Below are positions 27,320-36,772 of a stretch of DNA of 64,000 nucleotides, piece after piece (within the stretch, counting starts at the first letter, position 1; each line of letters opens with the position of its first letter). This DNA is from Henriciella sp. (GTDB taxonomy: Bacteria; Pseudomonadota; Alphaproteobacteria; Caulobacterales; Hyphomonadaceae): positions 124,001 through 188,000 of the forward strand of contig JASJAO010000005.1 in assembly GCA_030066975.1 (NCBI GenBank). Reading direction: 5' to 3'. Below the pieces are notes generated by a model. That model was not told where the DNA came from and did not search any database. It saw only the letters and a program-made list of their open reading frames with translations. Position numbers and translations under genes: made by a program.

Positions 27320-27454
27320 CGCACTGTCCTTTCAAAACTGGAGGTCTGGCAGACCGGGCAAATTTCACACAAATCCACCCGCTTCGCCTCAACCGATCTT
27401 CACCCTGATGCCCTAATAGTGCGATCACGGCCAGAAGGGTCGGACGGGAAAGAT

Positions 27455-28147
27455 ATGGCTATTGCTAACTCATCCCGGCGCATTGCGGGCAGAATGCCCG
27501 CTGCGCCAGGCCCGCGCTTGGGCAATTGGAAGCTGGCTTATGCCGACTTCCTGACGGCGCTTTGTGCGTTTTTTCTGGTCATGTGGATCGTGCATGGCGT
27601 GCCAGCCGAAGACAAAGCAGAACTCGCCCGTCAATTCGGCGCCGAGACGACAGACCAGCAACTCGTGCCCATCGACCCGTCTGCTTCAATTGCGGAAGCG
27701 GTTCTGGCAGAGCTGAGCAATGCACCCGAATTGACGGACTATCGCTCCAGCATCCGCTTCACGTCGGACCAAAATCTGGTTCGTATTGACATTTCCGACA
27801 TGGCCTCTCGCCCGCTCTTTGAGACCGGGGACGGGCGTTTGAACCCCACCGGAGAGGCCCTCGTCCGCGCTGTGTCTACGCCCCTTAAATTGCTGCCCTA
27901 TGCCATCCGTATCGAGGGGCACACAGATTCGACTCCAAGCCTGACCTTGGGTTACTCGAATTGGGAACTGTCAGCTGATCGGGCAAACTCCGCGCGACGG
28001 GTCCTTGCAGCATCAGGCATTCCTGAAACGCGGATCAAGGCCGTTGCAGGCCTCGCCGACACGCGACCGCTTCTGTTGCAAACACCGCACTTGCCAGCTA
28101 ATCGACGCATCTCCATAGTACTGGTCATCCGAGACGCAGACGTGTAG
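27455..28147 (+). CDS. motB: Flagellar motor protein MotB (orphan, no motA beside it)
   Basis: MotB anchors the flagellar stator to peptidoglycan and carries the proton-binding aspartate. In 230 residues the single membrane helix reads LAYADFLTALCAFFLVMWIV, with the conserved Asp in YADF. The OmpA-like peptidoglycan-binding domain has RIEGHTDSTPS, NWELSADRANSARR and NRRISIVL. The ATG at 27455 has GGGAAAG upstream; the frame runs upstream but without similarity. It is shorter than many MotB proteins. In Caulobacter motA and motB are also unlinked. Confidence 0.87.
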   Translation: MAIANSSRRIAGRMPAAPGPRLGNWKLAYADFLTALCAFFLVMWIVHGVPAEDKAELARQFGAETTDQQLVPIDPSASIAEAVLAELSNAPELTDYRSSIRFTSDQNLVRIDISDMASRPLFETGDGRLNPTGEALVRAVSTPLKLLPYAIRIEGHTDSTPSLTLGYSNWELSADRANSARRVLAASGIPETRIKAVAGLADTRPLLLQTPHLPANRRISIVLVIRDADV

Positions 28148-28203
28148 ACAAGCAACTTGGGGTCGGAGCCTTCCAACAAGGCAGGGAATTAGCGATTACA
28201 GCC

Positions 28204-30042
28204 ATGTCTGCAGAGATCATGACTCACTGGCCCATGTGGGCAAGTCTGGCGACGGTTGCCGTCACAATCGTCTTCTACATGTTAGACAGATGGTCGATGG
28301 AGCTGGTGTCCATCACCGTCATCGCTGGGCTTTTGCTGTTATTCAGCCTGCCGGGGGCAACCGCTGCCGATGGGTCGTCGATCACGGCTGCGGACCTGTT
28401 GATGGGATTTGCCAACCCGGCCCTGATCACAATCATGGCTTTGCTGGTCGTGGGGCAAGGCCTGTTCCAGACCGGCGCGCTTGAAGGCCCGACCAAAGCC
28501 CTTGTGCGCTCCTATGACCAACGTCCCATTCTGACCCTGATTGGTGCCTTTGCGGCGGTGTTCGCCATCAGTGCCTTCACTAATAATACGCCAGTGGTGA
28601 TTATGTTCCTACCGATCATGTCGGCCATCGCCGCCCGCATGGGGGCATCAACGTCGCGCCTGATGATGCCTCTGAGCTTTGTGTCCATCTTTGCCGGGAT
28701 GACGACTTTGATCGGGACGTCGACAAATCTTCTGGCGGCCGATTCTTATGCACGGCTCACCGGAACCGAACTTGGGTTTTTCGATCAGACCGTGTTCGGT
28801 CTGATTCTGGCCGGAGTGGGCATGCTCTATATTGCCGCCACATCGCGTATTCTCCTGCCCGAGCGGGCCACGTTCTCGGAGGAACTGGCGCGATCGGGGA
28901 AGCAGTTTGTGGCGCAGTTTGAAGTGACGCCAGGACACTTTCTGGAGGGTAAACGCGCGGTTGCCGGGATGTTTCCAGAACTTCAGGACATGACCGTTCG
29001 GATGATCCAGCGCGGCGAAAGGGCCATCTTACCACCCTACGATGACGTGCAATTGTTGTCAGGCGATTTGGTGATCGTGGCCGCGACACGAAAGGCGCTC
29101 ACTGAACTGCTTGCCGGCAAGCCCGCCATGCTCAACGATATCTGGCAAAGCGGCGCCGGTGAGGCGACAGATCAGACAGATGATGGTCAGCTGGGGCTGG
29201 TTGAAGCCGTCATCGCCCCCGGCTCTCGAATGGCGGGTCGCACCGTGGAAATGCTGGGCTTTCGCCGCCTGACCCAAGCTGTGACCCTCGGGATCCAGCG
29301 CAGATCCAGGATGATCCGCTCAAAACTGGGTGAAATACGCCTCGAGGCCGGTGACACTTTATTGCTGTGTGGTCCGATCAGCGCCTTCCGCAATCTGCGC
29401 ACGAGCCGCGACCTGATCCTGCTTGAATGGTCTCAATCAGAGTTTCCAACCACGGCAAGGGCCCAAGTCGCACGCCTGATCACACTCGCCATGGTCGTTG
29501 CAGCGGCGGTTGGATTAACCAGCATCACGATTGCTGCTGTGCTGGCAGCGACCAGCATGATTCTGCTGCAGTGCCTCAACCATCGCCAGGCGGGCCGCTC
29601 GCTGGATCTGCGCATCTATCTGGTGATCGCAGCCGCGCTTGCGATGGGCACGGCGTTGGAAGCGACCGGCGCCGCTCAACTGATTGCCGAATTGGTTGTC
29701 GGGCTCGCCTCACCTTTCGGGACCCTGGCCGTGCTTTCAGCGATTTTCCTGGCGGTCGCGATTCTGACCAATATTCTCAGCAACGCGGCCACCGCTGTCT
29801 TGTTTACACCCATCGCACTGTCAGCAGCGACTCAGACCAATTCAGATCCCTTTCCATTCCTTCTGGCCGTTATCTATGCAGCCAACTGCGCTTTCGCGAC
29901 TCCGATTGCCTATCAAACGAACATGCTTGTAATGGGTCCCGGACATTACAAATTTGGAGATTTTTTACGGTTTGGAGGTCCGTTAGTACTCATCATGTGG
30001 GCAACATTCACGATTGTAGCCCCTTGGCGGTTTCAGGTTTAG
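28204..30042 (+). CDS. SLC13-family permease with two TrkA-C (RCK_C) domains
   Basis: A 612-residue divalent-anion:Na+ symporter-like protein. About six membrane helices are followed by two cytoplasmic RCK_C domains (about residues 240-305 and 335-400) and further helices. Family blocks include SAFTNNTPVVIMFLPIM, LIGTSTNLLAA and LSNAATAVLFTPIAL. Bacterial members with this layout have been linked to sulfate or dicarboxylate uptake; the substrate here is unknown. No strong ribosome-binding site precedes ATG 28204. It is followed after 17 bases by bpt. Confidence 0.87.
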   Translation: MSAEIMTHWPMWASLATVAVTIVFYMLDRWSMELVSITVIAGLLLLFSLPGATAADGSSITAADLLMGFANPALITIMALLVVGQGLFQTGALEGPTKALVRSYDQRPILTLIGAFAAVFAISAFTNNTPVVIMFLPIMSAIAARMGASTSRLMMPLSFVSIFAGMTTLIGTSTNLLAADSYARLTGTELGFFDQTVFGLILAGVGMLYIAATSRILLPERATFSEELARSGKQFVAQFEVTPGHFLEGKRAVAGMFPELQDMTVRMIQRGERAILPPYDDVQLLSGDLVIVAATRKALTELLAGKPAMLNDIWQSGAGEATDQTDDGQLGLVEAVIAPGSRMAGRTVEMLGFRRLTQAVTLGIQRRSRMIRSKLGEIRLEAGDTLLLCGPISAFRNLRTSRDLILLEWSQSEFPTTARAQVARLITLAMVVAAAVGLTSITIAAVLAATSMILLQCLNHRQAGRSLDLRIYLVIAAALAMGTALEATGAAQLIAELVVGLASPFGTLAVLSAIFLAVAILTNILSNAATAVLFTPIALSAATQTNSDPFPFLLAVIYAANCAFATPIAYQTNMLVMGPGHYKFGDFLRFGGPLVLIMWATFTIVAPWRFQV

Positions 30043-30059
30043 GTGGCTAGATAGGTGTT

Positions 30060-30818
30060 ATGAAACTCGACGAGTCGCTTTTTCAGGTCCCTGGGGTTCG
30101 CCGTGGACTCCGTTTTTATGTCACTGGTGCCAGCCCTTGCCCCTATCTTCCGGGACAGTTGGAGCGCAAAGGGTTCACCCATCTGACACAAGACAATCCT
30201 GACGCGCTGCATGATCAGTTGAGCCGCGCCGGGTTTCGGCGCAGTCAGAGCGTCGCTTACAGACCGGCCTGCCCGACTTGCAATGCCTGTCGCAGTGTGC
30301 GCGTGAATGCCAGCGCGTTTAAATTGAGCCGCAATCAGCGCCGCCTGCTTCGAGCCAATGAGGATATTGTCAGACGCCCGGTTGAGGCCAATGGCACGCG
30401 CGAACAGTTCCGCCTGTTAAAGTCCTATCTGAAGTATCGCCACGATGGTGGGGGCATGTCTGATATGGGCTATCGCGAATACACAGCGATGGTGAATGAC
30501 AGCCCCGTGCAGACGCTCTTGTTTGAGTACCGGATTGGCAAACGCCCCGGTGCGCCGCTGGTTGGCGTCTCGCTGACAGACATCCTCCGCGACGGGTTCT
30601 CCATGGTCTACACCTTCTTTGATCCGACCCTGAAGAAACGCAGTCTCGGCACCTACATGATCCTGGATCATGTGCTTCACGCTGTGGAGCTTGGTTTGCC
30701 GCATACCTATCTCGGATACTGGATCAAAGGCAGCCAGAAGATGGATTACAAACGGCGTTTCGAACCGCTCGAGATGCTGGATGGCGGCGAATGGCGACGT
30801 CTGACCGCAAACGACTAA
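30060..30818 (+). CDS. bpt: Aspartate/glutamate leucyltransferase (Bpt)
   Basis: Bpt transfers leucine from Leu-tRNA to N-terminal Asp or Glu, making these proteins substrates for ClpS/ClpAP in the bacterial N-end rule. The 252 residues have the ATE-type N-terminal cysteine pattern CPTCNACRSVRV and later LVGVSLTDILRDGFSMVYTF and LGYWIKGSQKMDYKRRFEPLE, which are typical for the family. The start MKLDESLFQ at 30060 fits. It sits between the SLC13 and TRAP genes without an obvious functional link. Confidence 0.93.
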   Translation: MKLDESLFQVPGVRRGLRFYVTGASPCPYLPGQLERKGFTHLTQDNPDALHDQLSRAGFRRSQSVAYRPACPTCNACRSVRVNASAFKLSRNQRRLLRANEDIVRRPVEANGTREQFRLLKSYLKYRHDGGGMSDMGYREYTAMVNDSPVQTLLFEYRIGKRPGAPLVGVSLTDILRDGFSMVYTFFDPTLKKRSLGTYMILDHVLHAVELGLPHTYLGYWIKGSQKMDYKRRFEPLEMLDGGEWRRLTAND

Positions 30819-30839
30819 ACAACATGACGGGAGGGGCGA

Positions 30840-31949
30840 ATGATTGATCGCCGGAAGCTGCTCGGCGCAGCGACACTTGGAGCGGCCGGGGTTGCCGCGA
30901 CAGCGTGCAACCAGTCCACAACTGACGGCGCGCCGGGGGCGCCCGCGGTTGTGCGCCGAAGAACGCGGCTCACCATGACCACGACGTGGCCGAAGGACCT
31001 GCCCGGTCTCGGCATGGCCGCCACGCGCGTTGGAGAACGCATTGAAGCGCTTTCAGATGGCCAGATGCAGGTTGATGTGTATGCCGCTGGCGAACTGGTT
31101 CCGGCTTTCGAGGCGTTTGACACCGTCGCCTCCGGCAATGCCGACATGTATCACGGTGCGGAATACTATTGGCAATCCAAATCCAAGGCGTTCAACTTCT
31201 TTACTGCTGTCCCGATGGGCATGACAGCGGCAGAGATTATGGGCTGGATCGACTTTGGTGGCGGACAAGCCCTCTGGGAAGAGCTGTCCGGTCAGTATGG
31301 TATCATCGCGTTTCAAGGCGCAAATACCGGCCACCAGATGGGGGGTTGGTTCAAGCAGGAGGTGAACAGTCTCGATGACTTTCGCGGCCTGAAAATGCGC
31401 ATTCCCGGGCTTGGCGGTGACGTCATCCGGGCGCTAGGCGGGGCGGCGGAGGCCCTACCTGGCAACGAGATTTACCAAGCGCTTCAGACCGGCCGCATCG
31501 ACGCCACAGAATGGGTCGGCCCCTGGAATGATTATTTCCTAGGCTTCCATCGCGAAGCCAAATTCTACTACGGCCCCGGCTTCCATGAGCCAGGCAGTTC
31601 ACTGGCAGTCGGCATCAACCGGGAGAAGTGGGACAGCCTGACCCCAACAGAACAAGCCATCATTCGAAGTGCCTGCAACGAAGTAAACCACCTCTCTGTT
31701 GGCGAGTTTTCGTATCAGAACGGGGTTTACCTCGAAAAACTGGTGAACGAGGAGAGTGTCCAGCTGCGCCAGTTCGCAGAGGATGTGATGGCTCGCGTTC
31801 AGGAAATCTCGGCAGATATTCGCAGCGATGCGGGCTCCGGCGGCGATCTGGAACGCCGGATCTATGAGAGCTTCGAAGACGCGCTTCAAAAGATGCGGGG
31901 CTGGGCCAGATCGTCCGATGGGCCCTATCTTGCTGCCCGCGAGCTCTAG
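30840..31949 (+). CDS. dctP: TRAP transporter substrate-binding protein, 2-oxoacid/lactate type
   Basis: This is the periplasmic binding protein of a TRAP transporter (369 residues). The N-terminus has a twin-arginine signal (IDRRKLLGAATLGAAG) ending in ATAC, a possible lipobox, so it may be a Tat-exported lipoprotein. The family blocks TTWPKDLPGLG, YAAGELVPAFEAFD, GLKMRIPGLGG (substrate carboxylate Arg) and DATEWVGPWND match the TakP / Thermus lactate-binding group. That group binds alpha-keto or hydroxy monocarboxylates rather than C4 dicarboxylates. GGGAGGGG precedes ATG 30840. It is followed by dctQ and dctM, giving a complete transporter. Confidence 0.92.
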   Translation: MIDRRKLLGAATLGAAGVAATACNQSTTDGAPGAPAVVRRRTRLTMTTTWPKDLPGLGMAATRVGERIEALSDGQMQVDVYAAGELVPAFEAFDTVASGNADMYHGAEYYWQSKSKAFNFFTAVPMGMTAAEIMGWIDFGGGQALWEELSGQYGIIAFQGANTGHQMGGWFKQEVNSLDDFRGLKMRIPGLGGDVIRALGGAAEALPGNEIYQALQTGRIDATEWVGPWNDYFLGFHREAKFYYGPGFHEPGSSLAVGINREKWDSLTPTEQAIIRSACNEVNHLSVGEFSYQNGVYLEKLVNEESVQLRQFAEDVMARVQEISADIRSDAGSGGDLERRIYESFEDALQKMRGWARSSDGPYLAAREL

Positions 31950-31988
31950 AAGCATTTCCCTCAGCCACCGGTTCGTGTAAGCGGCAGT

Positions 31989-32645
31989 ATGGCTGATTTT
32001 GTTTCGATTGCAGGCACGGTGCTGCGCTATGCTGGGTATGCGGCGCTCCCCTTCCTGCTGCTTCCGATCGTGGTTCTGATCGCACCGAAACCAGTTTCAG
32101 GTCTCGCCAACACAGTGATACGCCAGATCGACAAAGCCTCCGGCATTGCGATGGGTTTCGCCGTGTTGGCGGCCTTCTCGATCATCCTGATCCAGCTCAG
32201 TGCCGTCCTGCTGCGCTATGTTTTTGGGCTGAGTTTCAGCTGGCTGAATGACAGCGTGATCTTCTCATTTGCGATGATCTTCATGCTGGGTGCTGCGGCG
32301 ACCCTTCGCGATGATGGTCATGTCCGCGTCGATATCCTCCGCCCCAAATTCAGCCCGCAGAGGCGCGCCATCGTTGAACTGGTCGGTGCGGTATTTTTCA
32401 TTTTCCCGATTGGCTATCTTATCCTGACGACCGGGTCTGACATGATCGCACGCTCCTGGACCGGTCTGGAACCGTTCAACGAAAGCGATGGTCTGAAGAT
32501 CAAATACCTGTTCAAGACACTCGTTCCCGCATTCGCGATCTTGATGATGGCGCAAGGCCTCAGTCAGGCGCTCAAGGCCGCTTTATCACTGCGCGGTTTG
32601 CGTCCGTTCGACCGACCTGAGCATGAGCACGGGGGCGCTGTCTGA
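31989..32645 (+). CDS. dctQ: TRAP transporter small permease (DctQ)
   Basis: A 218-residue membrane protein with about four to five hydrophobic segments. It carries the DctQ core (RYVFGLSFSWLNDSVIFSF and RDDGHVRVDIL). It partners with the large permease and binding protein. Its TGA shares one base with the dctM start (TGATG), so the two are coupled. It is somewhat longer than typical DctQ because of an extra N-terminal helix. Confidence 0.92.
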   Translation: MADFVSIAGTVLRYAGYAALPFLLLPIVVLIAPKPVSGLANTVIRQIDKASGIAMGFAVLAAFSIILIQLSAVLLRYVFGLSFSWLNDSVIFSFAMIFMLGAAATLRDDGHVRVDILRPKFSPQRRAIVELVGAVFFIFPIGYLILTTGSDMIARSWTGLEPFNESDGLKIKYLFKTLVPAFAILMMAQGLSQALKAALSLRGLRPFDRPEHEHGGAV

Positions 32646-34222
32646 TGGAAATCGAACTGATCCTCGCCCTTGGCATGTTTCTCACCGCGATTGCCGCATT
32701 GCTGGCCGGATATCCAGTGGCTTTGACCCTGGGCGGTGTGGCGCTGATTTTCGGCTTTATTGGCGTCCAGATGGACCTCATCCCGATGCCGATCCTGCGC
32801 AATCTGCCGAGCCGCATTCTCGGCTCCATGGAAAATCAGGTTCTGATTGCGGTGCCCCTCTTCGTTCTAATGGGGGTCATCCTGGAAAGATCGAAAGTCG
32901 CCGACGATTTGCTGCATACGGCGAGCCGCCTACTGGCGCGTGTTCGCGGCGGCCTTGGCTATGCGGTCGTGATCGTAGGCGCGCTGCTCGCAGCCTCGAC
33001 CGGGATTGTCGGCGCCACCGTGATCACAATGACCCTGATTGCGCTGCCGACCATGCTGCGGCAAGGCTACGACCCAAAACTCGCCACCGGTACAATTGCT
33101 GCGAGCGGGACACTGGGTCAGATCATTCCGCCCAGCATCGTGCTGATCCTGCTGGCTGATGCGGTCTCCAATGCCAATCAGTCGGCGGCGATGCGCTCCG
33201 GACAAGGGGCTGGCGTGGTCTCTGTCGGAGACCTGTTCGCCGGCGCGCTCGTACCGGGTTTGATGCTGGTTGGCCTGTATCTGCTCTATCTCATTATTAC
33301 GGCCATGCTCCGCCCGAGCGCTAGCCCGGCAGTCAAGCTGGATGATGGTGCGGAACCGCTTTCGGTGGCGCAGGTGGTCCAGACATTGGGCGCACCACTG
33401 GCCTTAATTGTTGCGGTTCTCGGCTCGATCCTCGGCGGGCTCGCCTCGCCAACCGAGGCTGCGGCGATCGGCGCGGGCGGCGCACTGTTATTGGCTGGAC
33501 TTCGTCTATCGCCAGAGCACGGACGTGCGGGCGATCCCTACAGTATCTGGGCGGCGTTCGGTGCTATTCTTGGCTTGCTAGTTTTGTCCAACGTCGCAGA
33601 TCTGAGGCTAAATCAGGAAGATATCAGCTCGGTGGATTGGCTGTTCATCGGGCTCGCGATGATCGCCACACTGGTCTTTTTCGGCGGGTTTCTCGCCGCA
33701 GCGCGAGTTCTCGTTCGGGCGTCACAGCTGAACGCAGCCCTGACGTTAGGTGTGCAGATCACCTCCATGGTCTTCCTGATCCTGATCGGGGCCAGCCTGT
33801 TTGCACTGGTCTTCCGCGCCTATGGCGGGGAGCATTATGTCGAGGCGCTGCTGACCAGCATTCCAGGCGGACTATGGGGCGCGCTGGCAGTGACAATGCT
33901 GGTTATGTTCCTGCTTGGCTTTTTCCTCGACTTCATCGAAATCGTGTTCGTCGTCGTGCCGATCGTCGCCCCACCTTTGATTATTCTCGGCGCCGATCCG
34001 ATTTGGCTGGCCATCCTGATGGCGCTCAATCTGCAGACCAGTTTTCTGACACCACCCTTCGGATTTGCCCTGTTCTACTTGCGCGGTGCAGCGCCGGAAG
34101 GCGTCAAAACGATAGACATCTGGCGCGGTGCGATCCCGTTTATCGGCCTACAGCTGATCATGATCGCCCTGGTCGCCGCCATCCCGGCGCTGGCGACCTG
34201 GCTACCGAGTTTTGTGAGGTAG
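32645..34222 (+). CDS. dctM: TRAP transporter large permease (DctM)
   Basis: A 525-residue multi-pass permease, the ion-coupled translocation subunit. Blocks such as AVPLFVLMGVILERS, GTIAASGTLGQIIPPSIVLILLAD and SPTEAAAIGAGGALLLAGL are typical. It is about 100 residues longer than most DctM proteins. The extra part (about residues 295-365) holds two added hydrophobic segments (AAFGAILGLLVLS and DWLFIGLAMIATLVFFGGFL), a form known in the alpha-keto-acid branch. It overlaps dctQ by one base and converges with the next gene three bases on. Confidence 0.93.
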   Translation: MEIELILALGMFLTAIAALLAGYPVALTLGGVALIFGFIGVQMDLIPMPILRNLPSRILGSMENQVLIAVPLFVLMGVILERSKVADDLLHTASRLLARVRGGLGYAVVIVGALLAASTGIVGATVITMTLIALPTMLRQGYDPKLATGTIAASGTLGQIIPPSIVLILLADAVSNANQSAAMRSGQGAGVVSVGDLFAGALVPGLMLVGLYLLYLIITAMLRPSASPAVKLDDGAEPLSVAQVVQTLGAPLALIVAVLGSILGGLASPTEAAAIGAGGALLLAGLRLSPEHGRAGDPYSIWAAFGAILGLLVLSNVADLRLNQEDISSVDWLFIGLAMIATLVFFGGFLAAARVLVRASQLNAALTLGVQITSMVFLILIGASLFALVFRAYGGEHYVEALLTSIPGGLWGALAVTMLVMFLLGFFLDFIEIVFVVVPIVAPPLIILGADPIWLAILMALNLQTSFLTPPFGFALFYLRGAAPEGVKTIDIWRGAIPFIGLQLIMIALVAAIPALATWLPSFVR

Positions 34223-34225
34223 ACC

Positions 34226-34531
34226 TCAAAACGGGTCATGATTTCCCCAAGCCGGTGATCGTGGTCCGGAAAAGGGCTGCAAGTCGACGCAATACTGATA
34301 GATGATCCGCCCATCCTGCTCGAACACGCAGTGCTTCACCGCAAAGACCAGATATCTGATCGGGTTCTGCGCGCTGGCGATCACGCCCACGCCATCCAGC
34401 CGATCCCACCCATGGTCGTCGAAGCGCTCACCCACGGCGAGGGGCATGAACGGCGTATCTGAAACGAATTTTGCGACAAGCTTATGCTCACCGGATATAT
34501 CGCAAATCAAAAGCTCATACTGGGTCTTCAT
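34226..34531 (-). CDS. Hypothetical protein
   Basis: A 101-residue protein without a recognised domain. No signal peptide or membrane helix is seen. The composition is ordinary, with several aromatic residues (FVSDTPFMPLAVGERFDDHGW). ATG 34531 is preferred; three extra codons upstream also give a Met. It is convergent with dctM. The opposite strand also has an open frame, but it is serine- and proline-rich and looks like a shadow. Confidence 0.55.
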   Translation of the reverse strand: MKTQYELLICDISGEHKLVAKFVSDTPFMPLAVGERFDDHGWDRLDGVGVIASAQNPIRYLVFAVKHCVFEQDGRIIYQYCVDLQPFSGPRSPAWGNHDPF

Positions 34532-34611
34532 GCGGATCAAATCTTCTCAAAGGTCGAAACTGGGTGTGCTGAATGCGCAAAGCTATCATCGCTTCCGGGT
34601 CGTCTACGCCA

Positions 34612-34998
34612 CTAAGAGCGCCTCGGACGCGCAAGCCAGAGCGCGAAAATGAATATCGCCGCATTCGTGACCAAAGTCGCCCCGAGAATGGTCATAACCA
34701 TGGCTGGCTCTTCAAGCGTAGTGCCCGCCTCTGTCTGATACACGCGGCTGAAGTAAGTGCGGTAATTGAGACAGAGCGTGAAAGCCCACCCGGCCGCGAT
34801 CCAACCTGCAGAGCTGATCTCCCGCCGTAGGAGTGAACTGCCCGCGCCAAGGAGCATCAGGCCAATGGCAATCAGGTCAACAATGTAGGCCGAAAGGGGC
34901 TGTCCAAACGCAACATGGTAATACGTCTCGCCAGCAAAATGCAGCAAGGCTGCCAACATAGTGACAATGGCAAAAGGCGTTTCGAATCTGGACCGCAA
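34612..34998 (-). CDS. Hypothetical small membrane protein
   Basis: A 128-residue protein with four predicted hydrophobic segments (FAIVTMLAALLHFAGE, AYIVDLIAIGLMLLGAG, AGWIAAGWAFTLCL and VMTILGATLVTNAAIFIFALW). I recognise no family. Translation probably starts at TTG 34998, with AGGGGGC a few bases before it; ATG 34959 is an alternative. It lies ten bases after lemA on the same strand and may share its transcript. Confidence 0.6.
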   Translation of the reverse strand: MRSRFETPFAIVTMLAALLHFAGETYYHVAFGQPLSAYIVDLIAIGLMLLGAGSSLLRREISSAGWIAAGWAFTLCLNYRTYFSRVYQTEAGTTLEEPAMVMTILGATLVTNAAIFIFALWLARPRRS

Positions 34999-35007
34999 AG
35001 CCGCCCC

Positions 35008-35571
35008 CTAGAATTTCACCTCCGGCGCGACACTCATTTCAGCCCGGCCCTCGCTGCCGAGATCGAAGAAGTCACGCGGCTCGAAATTGAAACTGCCCGC
35101 CACCAGCGATCCCGGGAACTGTTCACGCGCTGTGTTATAGTCCTGAACAGCAGAGTTGTAGAACCGGCGTGCCGCGGCGATCTTGTCCTCAATCACTGAA
35201 AGCTCGTCCTGCAATTGCAGGAAGTTCGTGTTGGCTTTCAGATCCGGGTAGGCCTCCGCCAGTGCAAACAGTCGACCAAGCGCACCTGATAGCAGGCCTT
35301 CCGCCTGCGCCATGTCACCAGGGTCCGTCGCGTTTACAGCTGAATTGCGAGCTTGGATGACGGCGTCGAGCGTTTCTTTCTCGTGGCCAGCATAGCCTTT
35401 GACCGTTTCGACCAGATTGGGGACGAGATTTTGCCGTTGCTTCAGCTGCACGTCGATGTCAGCGAAGGCCTGATTGCAGCGTTGGCGCTTCGACACCAAG
35501 CCATTGTAAATCCCGATAATGATGAATGCGAGCACCGCAATGATGCCAACAATGATCAGTAGCCCTTCCAT
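35008..35571 (-). CDS. LemA family protein
   Basis: A 187-residue protein of the LemA family: one N-terminal membrane helix (LLIIVGIIAVLAFIIIGIYN), then a helical-bundle domain with the family blocks NGLVSKRQRCNQAFADIDVQL, RQNLVPNLVETVKGYA and a C-terminal YNTAREQFPGSLVAG. Function is poorly understood; the family is often linked to membrane stress and TPM-domain proteins. No TPM partner is seen here. Confidence 0.9.
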   Translation of the reverse strand: MEGLLIIVGIIAVLAFIIIGIYNGLVSKRQRCNQAFADIDVQLKQRQNLVPNLVETVKGYAGHEKETLDAVIQARNSAVNATDPGDMAQAEGLLSGALGRLFALAEAYPDLKANTNFLQLQDELSVIEDKIAAARRFYNSAVQDYNTAREQFPGSLVAGSFNFEPRDFFDLGSEGRAEMSVAPEVKF

Positions 35572-35643
35572 GGCTTCCCCTCCAAGTAAAACGGCGTGAT
35601 CTCAAGACGTAACCCTGTCTGGTGGATCACGCAAGCAACCGCC

Positions 35644-36294
35644 TTAGGCATCAATCGCAGCGCGGGCGCGAGCGAAGACCTGTTCAAACATTTCAGGCGT
35701 CAGGCGCCGCGTATTGGTATTGTAGCGAGAGCAATGATAGCTCGATAGCAACAGACCAGAACTGGTTTCATAGGCGGTATTGTGCCCGAACGGATAGTCT
35801 TTCAGGCGCAGACCGAGCGCGCGAACCGTCGAATCATGACTGATCTTGCCCAAGCAGAGCATGACTTTGAGGTTCGAAAGCGCGCCCATACGGGCTTTCA
35901 GGAACGGACGGCATTGATTGATCTCGGCCCCGACCGGCTTGTTCTGCGGCGGCACGCAGCGCACGGCGTTGGTCACCATCGCATCAATCAGGGTCAGCCC
36001 ATCATCAGGGCGTTTGTCATAAATGCCTTTGGCAAAGCCAAACTTGCCGAGCGTCTCATAGAGCAGGTCTCCAGCCCAATCGCCCGTAAACGGGCGCCCG
36101 GTCCGATTGGCTCCCGTGATCCCAGGCGCAAGCCCGATCACAAGCAGGCGCGCGTCCGGATCTCCGAAACTCTGGACCGCTCCGTTAAACCAATCGGGAT
36201 TCTTTTCCTGGCTCGCCTGACGATAGGCAACAAGCCGGGGACAAAGCCCGCAATCTGTTGGCGCTTCGGGGGGGACGGATGCCGTTTTGCTCAT
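35644..36294 (-). CDS. Uracil-DNA glycosylase, family 5 (UdgB type)
   Basis: A 216-residue iron-sulfur uracil-DNA glycosylase of the family 5 type, which removes uracil and some other deaminated bases. The Fe-S cysteines are visible as DCGLCPRL, then RCVPPQNKP and INQCRPFL. The active-site region is [21 protein letters not shown]. Near the C-terminus [16 protein letters not shown] matches the second conserved motif. It is divergent from rpoZ. Confidence 0.9.
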   Translation of the reverse strand: MSKTASVPPEAPTDCGLCPRLVAYRQASQEKNPDWFNGAVQSFGDPDARLLVIGLAPGITGANRTGRPFTGDWAGDLLYETLGKFGFAKGIYDKRPDDGLTLIDAMVTNAVRCVPPQNKPVGAEINQCRPFLKARMGALSNLKVMLCLGKISHDSTVRALGLRLKDYPFGHNTAYETSSGLLLSSYHCSRYNTNTRRLTPEMFEQVFARARAAIDA

Positions 36295-36415
36295 TCAGGT
36301 CTCGGTTCTAATCTGGTCGCTTAAATCCGGGGGTAATGGAGCTGGAAAATCCATGCAAGTCCGGGTTGCGCCGCTGTGCTGCAGCGCATATAAGGGGCGG
36401 CTACAGGAGATTTGC

Positions 36416-36766
36416 ATGGCCCGTGTCACCGTTGAAGACTGCGTAGAGCAGGTTCCCAATCGTTTCGATCTGATCCTTCTGGCCGCACAGCGCGCCCGGA
36501 TGATCCGCGAGGGGTCACCAATCACAGTCGATCGCGACAATGACAAGGACCCTGTCGTATCGCTTCGGGAAATTGCCGAAACGACGGTTGATCTGAAAGT
36601 CGTGAAAGAATCGCTCATCGCGGACCTTCAAGAAGTGCGCCCCGGCGAGGAAGAAGAGCGCGAAGCCGATCGTATGGCTCTGGAATCTGCTCCGGTCGCG
36701 ACCGAAGACGATGTGATGCGTGCTTACCAGGCCGAACTCGAGTCCGGCCGCGACGACCGAATGTAG
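36416..36766 (+). CDS. rpoZ: RNA polymerase omega subunit
   Basis: Omega helps assembly of RNA polymerase and is part of a ppGpp binding site. The 116 residues have the conserved [19 protein letters not shown] start and VSLREIAE, with an acidic C-terminal extension common in alphaproteobacteria. CAGGAG lies upstream of ATG 36416; the open frame extends further but without similarity. The stop is six bases before rsh. Linkage of rpoZ with rsh is widely conserved. Confidence 0.96.
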   Translation: MARVTVEDCVEQVPNRFDLILLAAQRARMIREGSPITVDRDNDKDPVVSLREIAETTVDLKVVKESLIADLQEVRPGEEEEREADRMALESAPVATEDDVMRAYQAELESGRDDRM

Positions 36767-36772
36767 GTGTAG

